NCBI RefSeq assembly: GCF_030326305.1
Contig: NZ_JACAKB010000014.1
Location: forward strand, 1-64,000
DNA: 64,000 bases
Source: Myroides odoratimimus
GTDB lineage: Bacteria > Bacteroidota > Bacteroidia > Flavobacteriales > Flavobacteriaceae
Direction: 5' to 3'
The notes beneath the pieces were generated by a model that was given only the letters and a program-made list of their open reading frames with translations, had not been told where the DNA came from and did not search any database. A program made the translations under genes and the position numbers. Positions 1-9,057 of the stretch are shown piece after piece. The stretch's first letter is position 1. Every line of letters starts with the position of its first letter.

Positions 1-182
1 CTACTATTTCCTACCTAAATAACCAACTCTTCCCTACCCCTTAGATAATCTCTGTTCACACCCTTTTCTTCAACACCCCTTCAACATTTCTACAAGATTA
101 CTCTACCTGAGCACCTGTTTATTGAAGCAATATTGAACAGATATTGTAGCACTCTTGAACAAGACTAATTAAAGTACAGCAA

Positions 183-214
183 CAAAAAAGCCCTAGACTG
201 TATAAGCCAGGGCT
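183..214 (-). terminator. Terminator of the subtilase gene
   Basis: Inverted repeat AGCCCT (189-194) / AGGGCT (209-214). Read on the minus strand, it is followed by a run of T. It lies directly downstream of the stop codon at 238. Confidence 0.75.
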
Positions 215-237
215 GTAAAATTATCTAATATTATTTC

Positions 238-2229
238 TTACTTCTTTAATACTTTTGCTCTAATCCGTTCTCCTCCTACATTTATATTCAATAAATATAT
301 TCCTCTTTTCAATTCTCTCATATCAATCACTGCACGATTAGTCGCTGTAAAATTAAATCGTTTTACTAATCGATTACTTAAATCAAAAACTTCTACCTCA
401 GAAACAGTAAATACTTTATCCTTGGTCACTTCTACATTTGCGATATCTTCAACAGGATTTGGCCAAATCACTATATCTTGAGGATCTACTCCTGTAGTAC
501 TAGCTACTTTTTCTATTCCTTCTAAATCATCATTACTGATTAATAGACTAAAGTCCTGTCTACCATAAGACAATTCACCTTTATGGCTCACCACTACTTC
601 ATATTCTCCTGCATCAGGGTCTATAACCTCTATTCTTTCCAGATTATCGACATCATTGTCTCCTTTTAAAGCAGTTAGATTATCACTATTTTTATTTAAA
701 TACCATGGAAAATACTCTTCTCCATCTTTATACAATCTAATATCTAAATCATTGATAAGTTTATTATTCTTAATACTTCCACTTAATTCTCTTGAATCAA
801 CTAGCGCTTCGATATCTGTCCAGCTTAATGTAACTAATAATCTATCTGAAGGATTATTCAATTTAAACTTGTACTTAAAATCTTTTTTATTAAGCAAAAC
901 ACTTTCTTCTAGAACAGCCCTTTCATCTTTTACATTCTTAATGAATTGTATTCCCCTCTCTGCATTAATCATTCCCCAACCTATTTTATTCGTTGGGTAT
1001 TTTTCTTCCAGATACTCTGCTGTATGCGTCATCAGTCCTCTTAACGTAGCAGAGCGCATCGGAAAATTATATACTTCTATATATCCTTGTTGCCAAAGAG
1101 TCAAAATACCAGATACGACAGGTGAAGCCATAGATGTACCACTCATCTCTTTATATATACCTACTGTAGGATTAGCATGATGATATCTAGGCAACTCATA
1201 TCCTGAAGATATAATCTTTACTCCTGGAGCAGCAATATCGGGCTTAATTCTAAAATCTCCAGTAGGACCATAACTACTAAACTTCGCAATACTTAATTTA
1301 TCAGAGCTATCTAATCCTACTGCAGCTACTACCACTGCATTCTTTGCGTTAGTATTCCCTAATAATAGATCATTGCCATTCATAGTAGGATTTATTACAG
1401 CAAAATCTTCCCTATCATTCCCTGCTGATATTACAGGTTGATAATAAGGGTAAGTATAAGTAAGTTTATCCAACTGATAAGCATCTTTATTATAATATCC
1501 AAAATATGTTGCAGGAACAAGTGGTATATCGTCATCATCTAATGCAGATATCCCATAAGAATGGTTAGATACTAACAAACCTGATTGTGCTGCTGAGGCC
1601 ATCTCTACTATATCATTATTCCAATCATAACTCCATACACTAGCCTCAGGAGCTATCCCCTTAGCTGGAGCATAAACTCCACTTGCTATCAAAGTTCCTG
1701 TTACATGAGTCGCATGATTCTTTCCCAGCTCAACGCGATCTAACTCATCATTATTAAGTTTGGCAATATTACTATCTTGGTCTTTTAAAATCACACGACT
1801 TGCAGCCATATTCTTAAACTCCTGATGTTGATCAAAAGCAGGTTTGCCATCCCATACCCCTATAATCATATTTCTACCTTGGAGATTAACACTCTGCCTC
1901 CCCCCTTTCGCAATACTATTTACACCTGTAAGACTACGTGACAGCGCATTCTGAGTAACATAATAAATGGGAATATTTCCACTATCAATACTTCTCAATT
2001 GATAAATACGTCCATCCTTATAAACTCCTTTAGTAGAAACATTATTTTGTTGCTGAAATCGCAATACAGCTTCTTTATCTGACATTACCTCTCTGCTAAA
2101 CTGCTGAATAAGCTCTCTGTTCTTCTGCTCATTCTGTTGATTACTAATCTCACTTCGCAATTGAGGGCTTTGGGCAAACAGTGAACTACTAAATAATAAA
2201 GCATATACTATACTTCTTACATCCTTCAT
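238..2229 (-). CDS. S8 family serine peptidase (subtilase) with T9SS sorting domain
   Basis: This is a secreted subtilisin-like protease. An N-terminal signal peptide ends near FAQ. The catalytic triad is visible: Asp in IIGVWDG (about residue 127), His in NHATHVTGT (about 172) and Ser in SGTSMASP (about 366), with the oxyanion Asn in SAGND. After the catalytic domain comes a beta-rich region, then a C-terminal domain starting at WPNPVED and ending RGIYLLNINVGGERIRAKVL, typical of type A cargo of the type IX secretion system. I infer that it is exported and either released or anchored at the cell surface. The ATG at 2229 is preferred over an in-frame TTG nine bases upstream because MKDVRS gives a normal signal peptide. 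It is monocistronic, with a terminator at 183-214 and a promoter at 2268-2275. Confidence 0.93.
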   Translation of the reverse strand: MKDVRSIVYALLFSSSLFAQSPQLRSEISNQQNEQKNRELIQQFSREVMSDKEAVLRFQQQNNVSTKGVYKDGRIYQLRSIDSGNIPIYYVTQNALSRSLTGVNSIAKGGRQSVNLQGRNMIIGVWDGKPAFDQHQEFKNMAASRVILKDQDSNIAKLNNDELDRVELGKNHATHVTGTLIASGVYAPAKGIAPEASVWSYDWNNDIVEMASAAQSGLLVSNHSYGISALDDDDIPLVPATYFGYYNKDAYQLDKLTYTYPYYQPVISAGNDREDFAVINPTMNGNDLLLGNTNAKNAVVVAAVGLDSSDKLSIAKFSSYGPTGDFRIKPDIAAPGVKIISSGYELPRYHHANPTVGIYKEMSGTSMASPVVSGILTLWQQGYIEVYNFPMRSATLRGLMTHTAEYLEEKYPTNKIGWGMINAERGIQFIKNVKDERAVLEESVLLNKKDFKYKFKLNNPSDRLLVTLSWTDIEALVDSRELSGSIKNNKLINDLDIRLYKDGEEYFPWYLNKNSDNLTALKGDNDVDNLERIEVIDPDAGEYEVVVSHKGELSYGRQDFSLLISNDDLEGIEKVASTTGVDPQDIVIWPNPVEDIANVEVTKDKVFTVSEVEVFDLSNRLVKRFNFTATNRAVIDMRELKRGIYLLNINVGGERIRAKVLKK

Positions 2230-2267
2230 CAATATCAATGTGGTTAGAATTATATTCTTTAGAAGTC

Positions 2268-2275
2268 CAAATATA
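2268..2275 (-). promoter_or_regulatory. Promoter -7 box of the subtilase gene
   Basis: On the minus strand this reads TATATTTG, a perfect match to the Bacteroidota box TAnnTTTG. It lies about 38 bases before the ATG at 2229, leaving a leader of roughly 30 nt. No clear -33 element is visible. The rest of the 2276-2526 gap is AT-rich with no ORF or clear structure. Confidence 0.55.
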
Positions 2276-2526
2276 TAATTGTGTTCTAAAAAAACTATTA
2301 TTTTGAATATAAAAATACAACCAAAATAAATAATCTATCTAAAAAAGAAGTATAAATATACCTTAAATACTCAATAAAACATATCTTTCTAAGCTACTTC
2401 AGATACATATCACCCCATTTAGAAACAAGGTTATATAGCTGAATCGACATCCACACTCTTCACCTACCCTAACTACAATGCGGTATAATGTATAAAACAG
2501 ATGTCGTGGGATCAGACATAAATCTT

Positions 2527-2534
2527 TATATTTG
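2527..2534 (+). promoter_or_regulatory. Promoter -7 box of the M3 peptidase gene
   Basis: TATATTTG matches TAnnTTTG exactly and lies 28 bases upstream of the ATG at 2563. Confidence 0.55.
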
Positions 2535-2562
2535 AACAAATCTAACAGTAACCTTAATATTT

Positions 2563-4689
2563 ATGAAAATCAAAAAAACCGTACTTGGTGTAGTTACAGG
2601 GGCATCGATTTTGTCTATCTCTTGTGATAAAGTAAAGAACGAAACTGCTTCATCAGGAGATTGGAATGAAAGTAATGCTTTCTTTAATGAAAGCACATTG
2701 CCATACTATACAGCAGACTTTGACAAGATTAAAGACAAAGATTTCAAACCTGCTTTATTAGAAGGAATGCGTCGTCAGATGGAAGCTATCGACAAAATAG
2801 TAGCGAATACAGAGGAACCTACTTTTGAAAACACTTTAGAAGCCCTAGAGCGCTCTAGTGAATTACTAGATAGAGTGAGCTCTGTATTTGGTCTATTGAC
2901 AGGAGCTCATACTAATGATGAACTAAAAGCAATTAATGCAGAGTTGGCTCCTAAATTTGCAGGACATCGCGATGCTATTTACTTAAATGATGGCCTATTT
3001 CAACGAATTAAAAAACTTCATGACAATCAAGCTTCACTTAATCTAAATGAAGAACAGAATAGACTGTTAAATGTATACTATGAAGACTTCGAAAAATCAG
3101 GTGCTAATCTATCTCCTGAAGATAAAGAGAAATTAAAGCAACTGAACCAAGACATTGCGACTTTGAACAATCAGTTTGGGGATAAATTATTGGCAGCTAC
3201 GAAACAAGGTGGCGTTAAGTTTACTAAAGAGGAATTAGCAGGATTATCTGATGATGAGCTTAATGCCATCAAACAAGAAGATGGTAGTTATGTAATCGCA
3301 TTAAACAATACTACTCAACAGCCAGATCTAGATAAACTGACAAATAAAGAAACTAGAAAAAAACTATTTGATCAAGCATGGATAAGAGCTGAAAAGGGAG
3401 ATGATAATGATACAAAAGCATCTATCTTAGCTCTAGTAAAAAAACGTGCTGAGAAAGCTAAATTAATGGGATTCGATAACTATGCAGAATGGAGTCTACA
3501 AGGTTCTATGGCACAGAATGCCACTAATGCTACTAAAATACTAAAAGACCTAAGCCCTTATGCAGTAGGAGCAGCTAAAGAAGAAGCAGCTGATATCCAA
3601 GCATTAATTAACAAAGAGGCAGATCCATTCACTCTAACAGCTGCTGACTGGAACTACTATGCTGAGAAAATCAGAGAAGAAAAATATGCTTTAAATCAAA
3701 ATGAACTTAAGCCTTATTTTGAGATGAATAGTGTATTAGAGAACGGCGTGTTCTATATGGCTACGCAATTATATGGCCTTAGCTTTAAAGAACGCAAAGA
3801 TATCCCAGTATGGCAAGAAGATGTAAAAGTATACGAAATCTTCAATGAAGATGGTAGTCAAATAGGGTTATTCTACACAGATTACTACCAAAGAGATTCT
3901 AAACGCGGTGGTGCATGGATGAGTAATATCGTAGGTCAGTCTAAATTATTAAACAGACTTCCAGTAATCTACAATGTAGGTAACTTCCCAAAACCAGCGA
4001 AAGGTCAACCTACACTATTATCACAAGATAATGTAATCACAATGTTCCACGAGTTTGGGCATGCGTTACACGGGTTCTTTGCTAATCAAACTTACCCTAC
4101 TCTATCAGGTACTAGTGTATCACGTGATTTCGTAGAGTTCCCTTCACAATTCCACGAGCACTTCGCATTCGAGCCTTCTGTATTAAAGAACTATGCTAAA
4201 CATTATAAAACAGGAGAAGTAATCCCTGATGCTTTAGTTCAAAAAATGAAGAATGCAGGAACATTCAATAAAGGATACAGCATGACAGAGCTATTAGGTG
4301 CATCTCTATTAGATATGGAATGGCATACTGTGTCTACTGATAAGAATATCACTGATGTACTTGCTTTTGAAAAAGAAGCCTTAGCTAAGTATGGTTTAGA
4401 CTTACCAACTGTTCCTCCTAGATACCGCAGTACATACTTCAGTCATATCTTCGGAGGTGGATATGCTGCAGGATACTATTCATACAAGTGGTCAGAAATG
4501 TTAGACTTCGACGCTTATGATTGGTTAGTTCAAAACGGTGGTATGACTCGTGAAAATGGTCAAATCTTTAGAGATAAGATTTTATCTAAAGGAAACTCTG
4601 TTCCATTAGATCAATTATATAAAGACTTTAGAGGTAAAAACCCTACAATAGATGCTTTATTAAAGTACTCTGGTTTTACGAAGAAGTAA
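2563..4689 (+). CDS. M3 family zinc metallopeptidase (peptidyl-dipeptidase Dcp-like), lipoprotein
   Basis: A zinc oligopeptidase that degrades short peptides. The M3 signature HEFGHALH begins at about residue 496, and the third zinc ligand Glu is expected shortly after, near the SRDFVEFPSQFHEH segment typical of the family. At 708 residues it has the full Dcp length. The N terminus has a lipoprotein signal peptide with lipobox SISC at about residue 21, so I infer a membrane-anchored periplasmic or surface peptidase, whereas E. coli Dcp is cytoplasmic. It is a single-gene unit with a strong terminator at 4705-4747. Together with the nearby secreted proteases it suggests peptide scavenging. Confidence 0.93.
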   Translation: MKIKKTVLGVVTGASILSISCDKVKNETASSGDWNESNAFFNESTLPYYTADFDKIKDKDFKPALLEGMRRQMEAIDKIVANTEEPTFENTLEALERSSELLDRVSSVFGLLTGAHTNDELKAINAELAPKFAGHRDAIYLNDGLFQRIKKLHDNQASLNLNEEQNRLLNVYYEDFEKSGANLSPEDKEKLKQLNQDIATLNNQFGDKLLAATKQGGVKFTKEELAGLSDDELNAIKQEDGSYVIALNNTTQQPDLDKLTNKETRKKLFDQAWIRAEKGDDNDTKASILALVKKRAEKAKLMGFDNYAEWSLQGSMAQNATNATKILKDLSPYAVGAAKEEAADIQALINKEADPFTLTAADWNYYAEKIREEKYALNQNELKPYFEMNSVLENGVFYMATQLYGLSFKERKDIPVWQEDVKVYEIFNEDGSQIGLFYTDYYQRDSKRGGAWMSNIVGQSKLLNRLPVIYNVGNFPKPAKGQPTLLSQDNVITMFHEFGHALHGFFANQTYPTLSGTSVSRDFVEFPSQFHEHFAFEPSVLKNYAKHYKTGEVIPDALVQKMKNAGTFNKGYSMTELLGASLLDMEWHTVSTDKNITDVLAFEKEALAKYGLDLPTVPPRYRSTYFSHIFGGGYAAGYYSYKWSEMLDFDAYDWLVQNGGMTRENGQIFRDKILSKGNSVPLDQLYKDFRGKNPTIDALLKYSGFTKK

Positions 4690-4704
4690 TCAGAGTCATG
4701 TAAC

Positions 4705-4747
4705 AAAAGGACTAACAGCAAATTATTAAACAGTTAGTCCTTTTATT
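4705..4747 (+). terminator. Terminator of the M3 peptidase gene
   Basis: 12-bp perfect stem AAAAGGACTAAC (4705-4716) / GTTAGTCCTTTT (4733-4744) followed by T-rich sequence. Confidence 0.85.
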
Positions 4748-4837
4748 TCATTCTTAAGTATTAATAAAATAGCACATTATATCTAAAATCATTATTTTTC
4801 TTATTCTACATTAAGTTTTTGAAGAATCAACATCATC

Positions 4838-4845
4838 TATCTTTG
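4838..4845 (+). promoter_or_regulatory. Promoter -7 box of the FMN reductase gene
   Basis: TATCTTTG matches TAnnTTTG. A TTTG at 4818-4821 may be the -33 element, with a somewhat short 16-base spacing. It is 27 bases upstream of the ATG at 4872. Confidence 0.55.
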
Positions 4846-4871
4846 TCATATCAAAACATTAAGATTACAAG

Positions 4872-5399
4872 ATGAATATACTAGCTTTTGCTGCTACTAA
4901 TAGCAGTACTTCGATAAACTTAGAATTAATTAAAAGTGTTGTCAATCAATTGGAAGGACACAACATTAGTATACTAGACATTAACGATTATGAAATGCCT
5001 ATTTATTCTCAAGACAGAAATAACCAAGGTGTACCTCAGCAAGCACTAGACTTTAATAATGCTATTAAAAATGCTGATGCTATTATCATAGGATTAGCAG
5101 AACACAACGGTACCTTTAGTACTGCTTTTAAAAACATATTTGATTGGGGATCTAGAGTGGAGAAAAATTTCTTTCAAAACAAACCAATGATGTTATTATC
5201 TACATCACCTGGTCCGCGTGGAGGACAATCTGTCATGGATAGTGCTTCAAGTATATTTCCTTATTTTGGAGGGAATATCAAATGTCAGTTTTCATTACCA
5301 AGTTTTCAAGATAATTTTAGTAATGGAACAATTAATAAACCTGAATTAGCTTCTCAATTAACAGAGAAAATTAATAGTTTTAAACAACAACTTTCTTAA
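4872..5399 (+). CDS. NADPH-dependent FMN reductase family protein
   Basis: A flavodoxin-fold oxidoreductase that transfers electrons from NAD(P)H to FMN or to quinone/azo substrates. The N terminus has the phosphate-binding stretch ATNSSTSINLELI. The family motif that usually reads PEYNG-x-P-x-xLKNAIDW appears here as AEHNGTFSTAFKNIFDW (about residues 77-93). The later segment STSPGPRGGQS binds the flavin in relatives. The length of 175 residues is normal, and there is no signal peptide, so it is cytoplasmic. It is a single-gene unit with its own promoter and terminator. The physiological substrate cannot be told from sequence. Confidence 0.88.
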   Translation: MNILAFAATNSSTSINLELIKSVVNQLEGHNISILDINDYEMPIYSQDRNNQGVPQQALDFNNAIKNADAIIIGLAEHNGTFSTAFKNIFDWGSRVEKNFFQNKPMMLLSTSPGPRGGQSVMDSASSIFPYFGGNIKCQFSLPSFQDNFSNGTINKPELASQLTEKINSFKQQLS

Positions 5400-5410
5400 G
5401 TCTTTAAAGT

Positions 5411-5445
5411 AAAAATCCCTACAAGAATTTGTAGGGATTTTTTAT
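5411..5445. terminator. Bidirectional terminator
   Basis: 14-bp perfect stem AAAAATCCCTACAA (5411-5424) / TTGTAGGGATTTTT (5429-5442) with a 4-base loop, lying between the convergent FMN reductase gene and the broken gene ending at 5447. It has T or A tracts on both sides. Confidence 0.85.
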
Positions 5446-5446
5446 T

Positions 5447-5811
5447 CTAAATACTCTGGTTGTTATAGATTGCCGATAACCATTTAATCACTTCCTTTAA
5501 GTCTTCACTTATAAAACTCAAAGTGATGACTTCTCCAGTTCTTATCCATAATTTTAATCTTGAATGAATAGTGTCAATATCTGTAATAGAATAAGAGATT
5601 ACTTGTTTTAACGGTAGTACCCTGTATTCGACAGCACCTCCTGCTCTATTAAAACTAAACATGAATTGAGAATAGGTCAATGCGAACTGCCCATCCCCCC
5701 CTTATAAGCAATACTGAATTTACTCCTACTTGCAAACCTTTCAAAAGTAACTTTAGCTACACTGTTTTCTACTTTCTTTAGATCCTCGATTACATAGTTA
5801 ACTTCTCCCAT
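5447..5811 (-). pseudogene. Small unrecognised gene interrupted by a frameshift at a G7 tract
   Basis: Two minus-strand frames join to one gene-like protein of about 121 residues. The first runs from the ATG at 5811 (MGEVNYVIEDLKKVEN...) for 37 codons to ...FSIAYK at 5701. It then enters seven G (5695-5701 on the opposite strand) and stops at TGA soon after. The second frame continues as DGQFALTYSQFMFSF and runs to 5447. One more G in the tract, or a -1 slip, would join them as FSIAYKGGDGQFALTY. The remaining 77-residue frame has only a TTG as possible start. I do not recognise the family. It could be a true pseudogene, a phase-variable tract, or a homopolymer error in assembly. Confidence 0.65.
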
Positions 5812-5959
5812 ATTCACTTTTTTATTTTAAAAATATACATTTATACTTATATTTTTTACTTCAATAAAAAATTGAGTAAATAAGACTATAATAAGATGTA
5901 ATAATCACGATACTTATCTAATTAATCTCTGTCATTTTACTTCTTTCATTCTATTTCCT

Positions 5960-5967
5960 TACCTTTG
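5960..5967 (+). promoter_or_regulatory. Promoter -7 box of the FUSC gene
   Basis: TACCTTTG matches TAnnTTTG exactly. Transcription would start near 5974, so the downstream ATG at 6083 leaves a leader of about 110 nt. Confidence 0.55.
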
Positions 5968-5998
5968 TGTTGTTCAAATGCTTATCAATACTAAAGAA

Positions 5999-6063
5999 TT
6001 ACTTATCTCTTATACTTACCTGATAAGTAAAAGCATTTCCACAGCACTAATCTCAATTGAGAT
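5999..6063 (+). promoter_or_regulatory. Structured leader of the FUSC gene (two inverted repeats)
   Basis: Between the promoter box and the preferred ATG lie a 9-bp inverted repeat TTACTTATC (5999-6007) / GATAAGTAA (6022-6030) and a perfect 14-base palindrome ATCTCAATTGAGAT (6050-6063). They could be RNA hairpins or a repressor site. The function is inferred only from position. Confidence 0.35.
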
Positions 6064-6082
6064 AATTTTTAGAATCAACGAA

Positions 6083-7210
6083 ATGAAGAATAACTTTTTT
6101 GTCAACTTGTTACAACAAGAGAGCAAAACACTATTTAAATTAAAACACAGCGAACGACTTTGGCATATCCCTTTAATGGCTATGCTTGCTACAGGACTTC
6201 CCCTATTAACAGGATGGTATTGTGACAATCTTCAAGCCGGCCTGTTAGCCTGCCTAGCTGGATTAGTCATCCTATACCTTCCTTCTAATATTCCAACACC
6301 TCAGCGCATGATCACCATGTTGGTCTGTTCATTTGGTTTTATGTTATCTTTTGCTGTAGGAATATCGTTTAGTTTTAACTTTATTGCCTCTGCTATAGCC
6401 TTCGGTATATTTGTTACTGCAATACACTGGGTAAATCTATATTTTAACACTCGCCCTCCTGGTAGTTTCTTTTTTATTATGGTAGCTTCTATGTCTAGCA
6501 ATATGCCTTTTAATCTAGAGACTATCCCTACACGCTTAGGATATGTAGTAATGGGAACCATGTTTGCTTGTACTCTAGCGCTAATCTATAGTGTACTAGT
6601 AGGTAAGAAATACAATAGTAAAACAACAGTACGCCTAGTACGTCCCGTCCCTGTAAAAGACCAATTCGATTACCTTGTCAAATCTGTTATAGTAGGTACC
6701 TTTATGTGTATTTCTTTACTCGTAGGTCATCTATTGAAATTTGACAACCCCTATTGGATTCCCATTTCTTGCGCTGCCATTATGCAAGGGATTTCACTAT
6801 ACCACGTTTGGCAACGTGCACTTCAGCGTATCGCAGGTACTTTTATCGGGTTAGGGCTTTGTTGGGCACTTATCTCTATCTCAACAGCACCTCTATATTT
6901 ATGTATTTGTATCATGGTGCTTCAGTTTATTATAGAAATGTTTATTTCGCGTAATTATGCCGTAGCAGTCATTTTTATTACAGCTCTTACTGTACTCCTC
7001 GCCGAGGCAGGTAATCCTATTATCACAACACCTAATGTATTAATCCAAGCCCGCTTTATCGATATCGTGATTGGAAGTATTATAGGAGGTATCGGTGGTT
7101 GGTTCTTACATCATGAGTATCTGAGAAAACAAACACGAGATAGTCTACGCACTACACGATTACAATTACTCAAGAAGAAAAGACTAAAAATGTTTCAACA
7201 GCACCTATAG
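6083..7210 (+). CDS. FUSC family membrane protein (aromatic acid / fusaric acid resistance-type)
   Basis: An integral inner-membrane protein of about 375 residues. It has two blocks of hydrophobic helices (about residues 30-165 and 205-340) and the second-block pattern PYWIPISCAAIMQG followed by HVWQRALQRIAGTFIG, the hallmark of the FUSC/YccS superfamily. Related proteins are linked to export of aromatic acids or toxic compounds; the substrate here is unknown. An in-frame ATG exists at 5978, but it lies at the predicted transcription start. The ATG at 6083 (MKNNFFVNLL) gives the usual short cytoplasmic N terminus, so I prefer it. No periplasmic adaptor (HlyD/AaeA type) gene is adjacent. Confidence 0.82.
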   Translation: MKNNFFVNLLQQESKTLFKLKHSERLWHIPLMAMLATGLPLLTGWYCDNLQAGLLACLAGLVILYLPSNIPTPQRMITMLVCSFGFMLSFAVGISFSFNFIASAIAFGIFVTAIHWVNLYFNTRPPGSFFFIMVASMSSNMPFNLETIPTRLGYVVMGTMFACTLALIYSVLVGKKYNSKTTVRLVRPVPVKDQFDYLVKSVIVGTFMCISLLVGHLLKFDNPYWIPISCAAIMQGISLYHVWQRALQRIAGTFIGLGLCWALISISTAPLYLCICIMVLQFIIEMFISRNYAVAVIFITALTVLLAEAGNPIITTPNVLIQARFIDIVIGSIIGGIGGWFLHHEYLRKQTRDSLRTTRLQLLKKKRLKMFQQHL

Positions 7211-7219
7211 ACCAAAAAA

Positions 7220-7263
7220 GCCTATACAGATAACTCGTTTACTGTATAGGCCTTTGTCTTTTT
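7220..7263. terminator. Terminator between FUSC and WG-repeat genes
   Basis: 10-bp stem GCCTATACAG (7220-7229) / CTGTATAGGC (7242-7251) followed by CTTTGTCTTTTT, and preceded by AAAAAA for the opposite strand. It serves convergent genes. Confidence 0.78.
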
Positions 7264-7280
7264 AAGAATTAGTGTTACCT

Positions 7281-8810
7281 CTATTCTTTACTCACTCTGT
7301 TTCCCTTGTAAACTAAAATATCTTTTCCAGGGTGAAACTCTTCTCCATTTAATAAGTTAATATAAAAGCAATTATACACATTCTTCAGCTCATCCTTCTC
7401 TCTTTCTAACTCTACTTCAGCCAAGTATTCTGTTCCATTTTTCACATTAGTGAATACAGGATCATACACCACGACTCTAGTAGTAATATCTACTATTCCA
7501 TACAAACCATTTTCTTCTAATTGGAATACACAAAATTTGATATTATCCATCAAACGCAAAGAATAAAAATCAGGCGATAATAGCCACTCGCGAAGATCTA
7601 CATTCCACACTCCTACTCTACTTATCTGATCTTTTTTTATTGACACAAAATAAAGAGGTTCTTTTATACTACTTATTGTTCTTATCTTCTCTAGTAAGAA
7701 TCCCTCTGGAATATCTTTTTCATCTATTAATAATTCTTTAGCAGGCCATAGTACCTCATTATAATAAGAGGTAATGGAGTAATCGCTTGGCTTCTCTAAA
7801 CAATCTTTAAGTACTCCATGCTTTGTCAAGATATAAAACTCATTTACTCTACTTTCAACGTTAGCAGGTACTACTTCTACTATAAAAAAATGCTTAGAGA
7901 CTACGGGATATATATTCAACACATTCTTCCATATATCCTGTATACTGCGTTCGCTTTTTATATCTATTACTTTTAGATGAACAGGAATATACATATCAAA
8001 CTCATAGTTGACATAATACCTCCCATTTCCTATCGTATCTCTACAGATAGTAGGTTTTGACATTAAGTGAGACTTAGCTGTCTGCATATATACCTTATAT
8101 TCCTTTCCTTTATAAGTAATAGGAAAAATAGGTTGAGGAATTACTTCATAAGATTTAATCTTTTTACCTTTCAGATTATACACTCTTACCTCATCATCAT
8201 TTACTTTTCGTACCCAGCGCAACCCATTGTCATACGTACTCACTACTTTTTTGACTATGCGCTTTAACCGATCTTTTTTAGCAAAATACAGATCATCTTC
8301 TACCTGCACTAACTTACTACCTATCTGTTTGATTCTAATAGAAGTACCACTTCTATAGAGCTTATCTTTCGTAATTGTCTTTGTATCTAATACCTGTTTT
8401 GTATCTAATACTAATACCGTTACTTTCTCTCTTATGACCTCTGTTCCCCACAAGGGTTTAAAGGAAGAACTAGTACTCATGATATTAAAGTTAGGCAAGA
8501 ACTTCCATTGCCAAAAGCGGCTGTGAACAGTATATGACAACACAATATTAGCTACTGTAAAACGTCCTACCTCATACAGCTCTATTCGATCATATCTGCA
8601 CTTCAACACCTCTTTATTCTCTAGGTCTATTACACCATACCTTCCTTGCTTATCTCGCACAACAGCATAACCCGACTTAGTGAATAATCCTCCACTAGCA
8701 TACTGCTGACTGATAACAACTTGTTTATCTTCATTACAATATCCATACATTCCTTTCTCATCTACAAAAGGGTATATAGCAACGGTCTTATTAGTTAATG
8801 TGGTGTTCAT
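7281..8810 (-). CDS. WG-repeat protein of unknown function
   Basis: A 509-residue protein without a signal peptide. Repeats of the WG/KWG type are clear at the N terminus (FVDEKGMYGYCNEDKQVV and RDKQGRYGVIDLENKEV) and again near the C terminus (EENGLYGIVDITTRVVV). The middle part (about 90-420) is beta-rich with many aromatic and charged residues and no motif I recognise. WG repeats are thought to form beta-propeller-like scaffolds for protein contacts, but no function can be assigned. It is monocistronic, and TATATTTA near 8840 on the minus strand is a weak promoter-box candidate. Confidence 0.72.
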   Translation of the reverse strand: MNTTLTNKTVAIYPFVDEKGMYGYCNEDKQVVISQQYASGGLFTKSGYAVVRDKQGRYGVIDLENKEVLKCRYDRIELYEVGRFTVANIVLSYTVHSRFWQWKFLPNFNIMSTSSSFKPLWGTEVIREKVTVLVLDTKQVLDTKTITKDKLYRSGTSIRIKQIGSKLVQVEDDLYFAKKDRLKRIVKKVVSTYDNGLRWVRKVNDDEVRVYNLKGKKIKSYEVIPQPIFPITYKGKEYKVYMQTAKSHLMSKPTICRDTIGNGRYYVNYEFDMYIPVHLKVIDIKSERSIQDIWKNVLNIYPVVSKHFFIVEVVPANVESRVNEFYILTKHGVLKDCLEKPSDYSITSYYNEVLWPAKELLIDEKDIPEGFLLEKIRTISSIKEPLYFVSIKKDQISRVGVWNVDLREWLLSPDFYSLRLMDNIKFCVFQLEENGLYGIVDITTRVVVYDPVFTNVKNGTEYLAEVELEREKDELKNVYNCFYINLLNGEEFHPGKDILVYKGNRVSKE

Positions 8811-8963
8811 AAGCCTGAAGTTTAAAAAGTCTTTTAAATATAGTGATTTTTTTAAACTTCTTCTTTAAAAACAAAAACTTAATTAGCTAAAAAGCAACTA
8901 TTTTAACACTCTATTATTTCTTTTCCTACTACATCCACTAATTAAGCACATATATAAAATACA

Positions 8964-8993
8964 AAAAGGTTATCTAATGAAAGATAACCTTTT
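8964..8993 (-). terminator. Terminator of the GGT gene
   Basis: 12-bp stem AAAAGGTTATCT (8964-8975) / AGATAACCTTTT (8982-8993), about 65 bases beyond the GGT stop codon. On the minus strand it continues into T-rich sequence. Confidence 0.7.
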
Positions 8994-9057
8994 GTCTTTA
9001 TATAATATACTTTGTCTAATAAGACAGAATACTCTTAATATATAATTCATAATTAAA

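Noticed and set aside
656-1180. Plus-strand open frame of 174 codons inside the subtilase gene
   Set aside because: It lies fully opposite a gene with an intact catalytic triad and T9SS domain. Its translation is low-complexity and Ser/Leu-rich, as antisense frames are, and it has no promoter.
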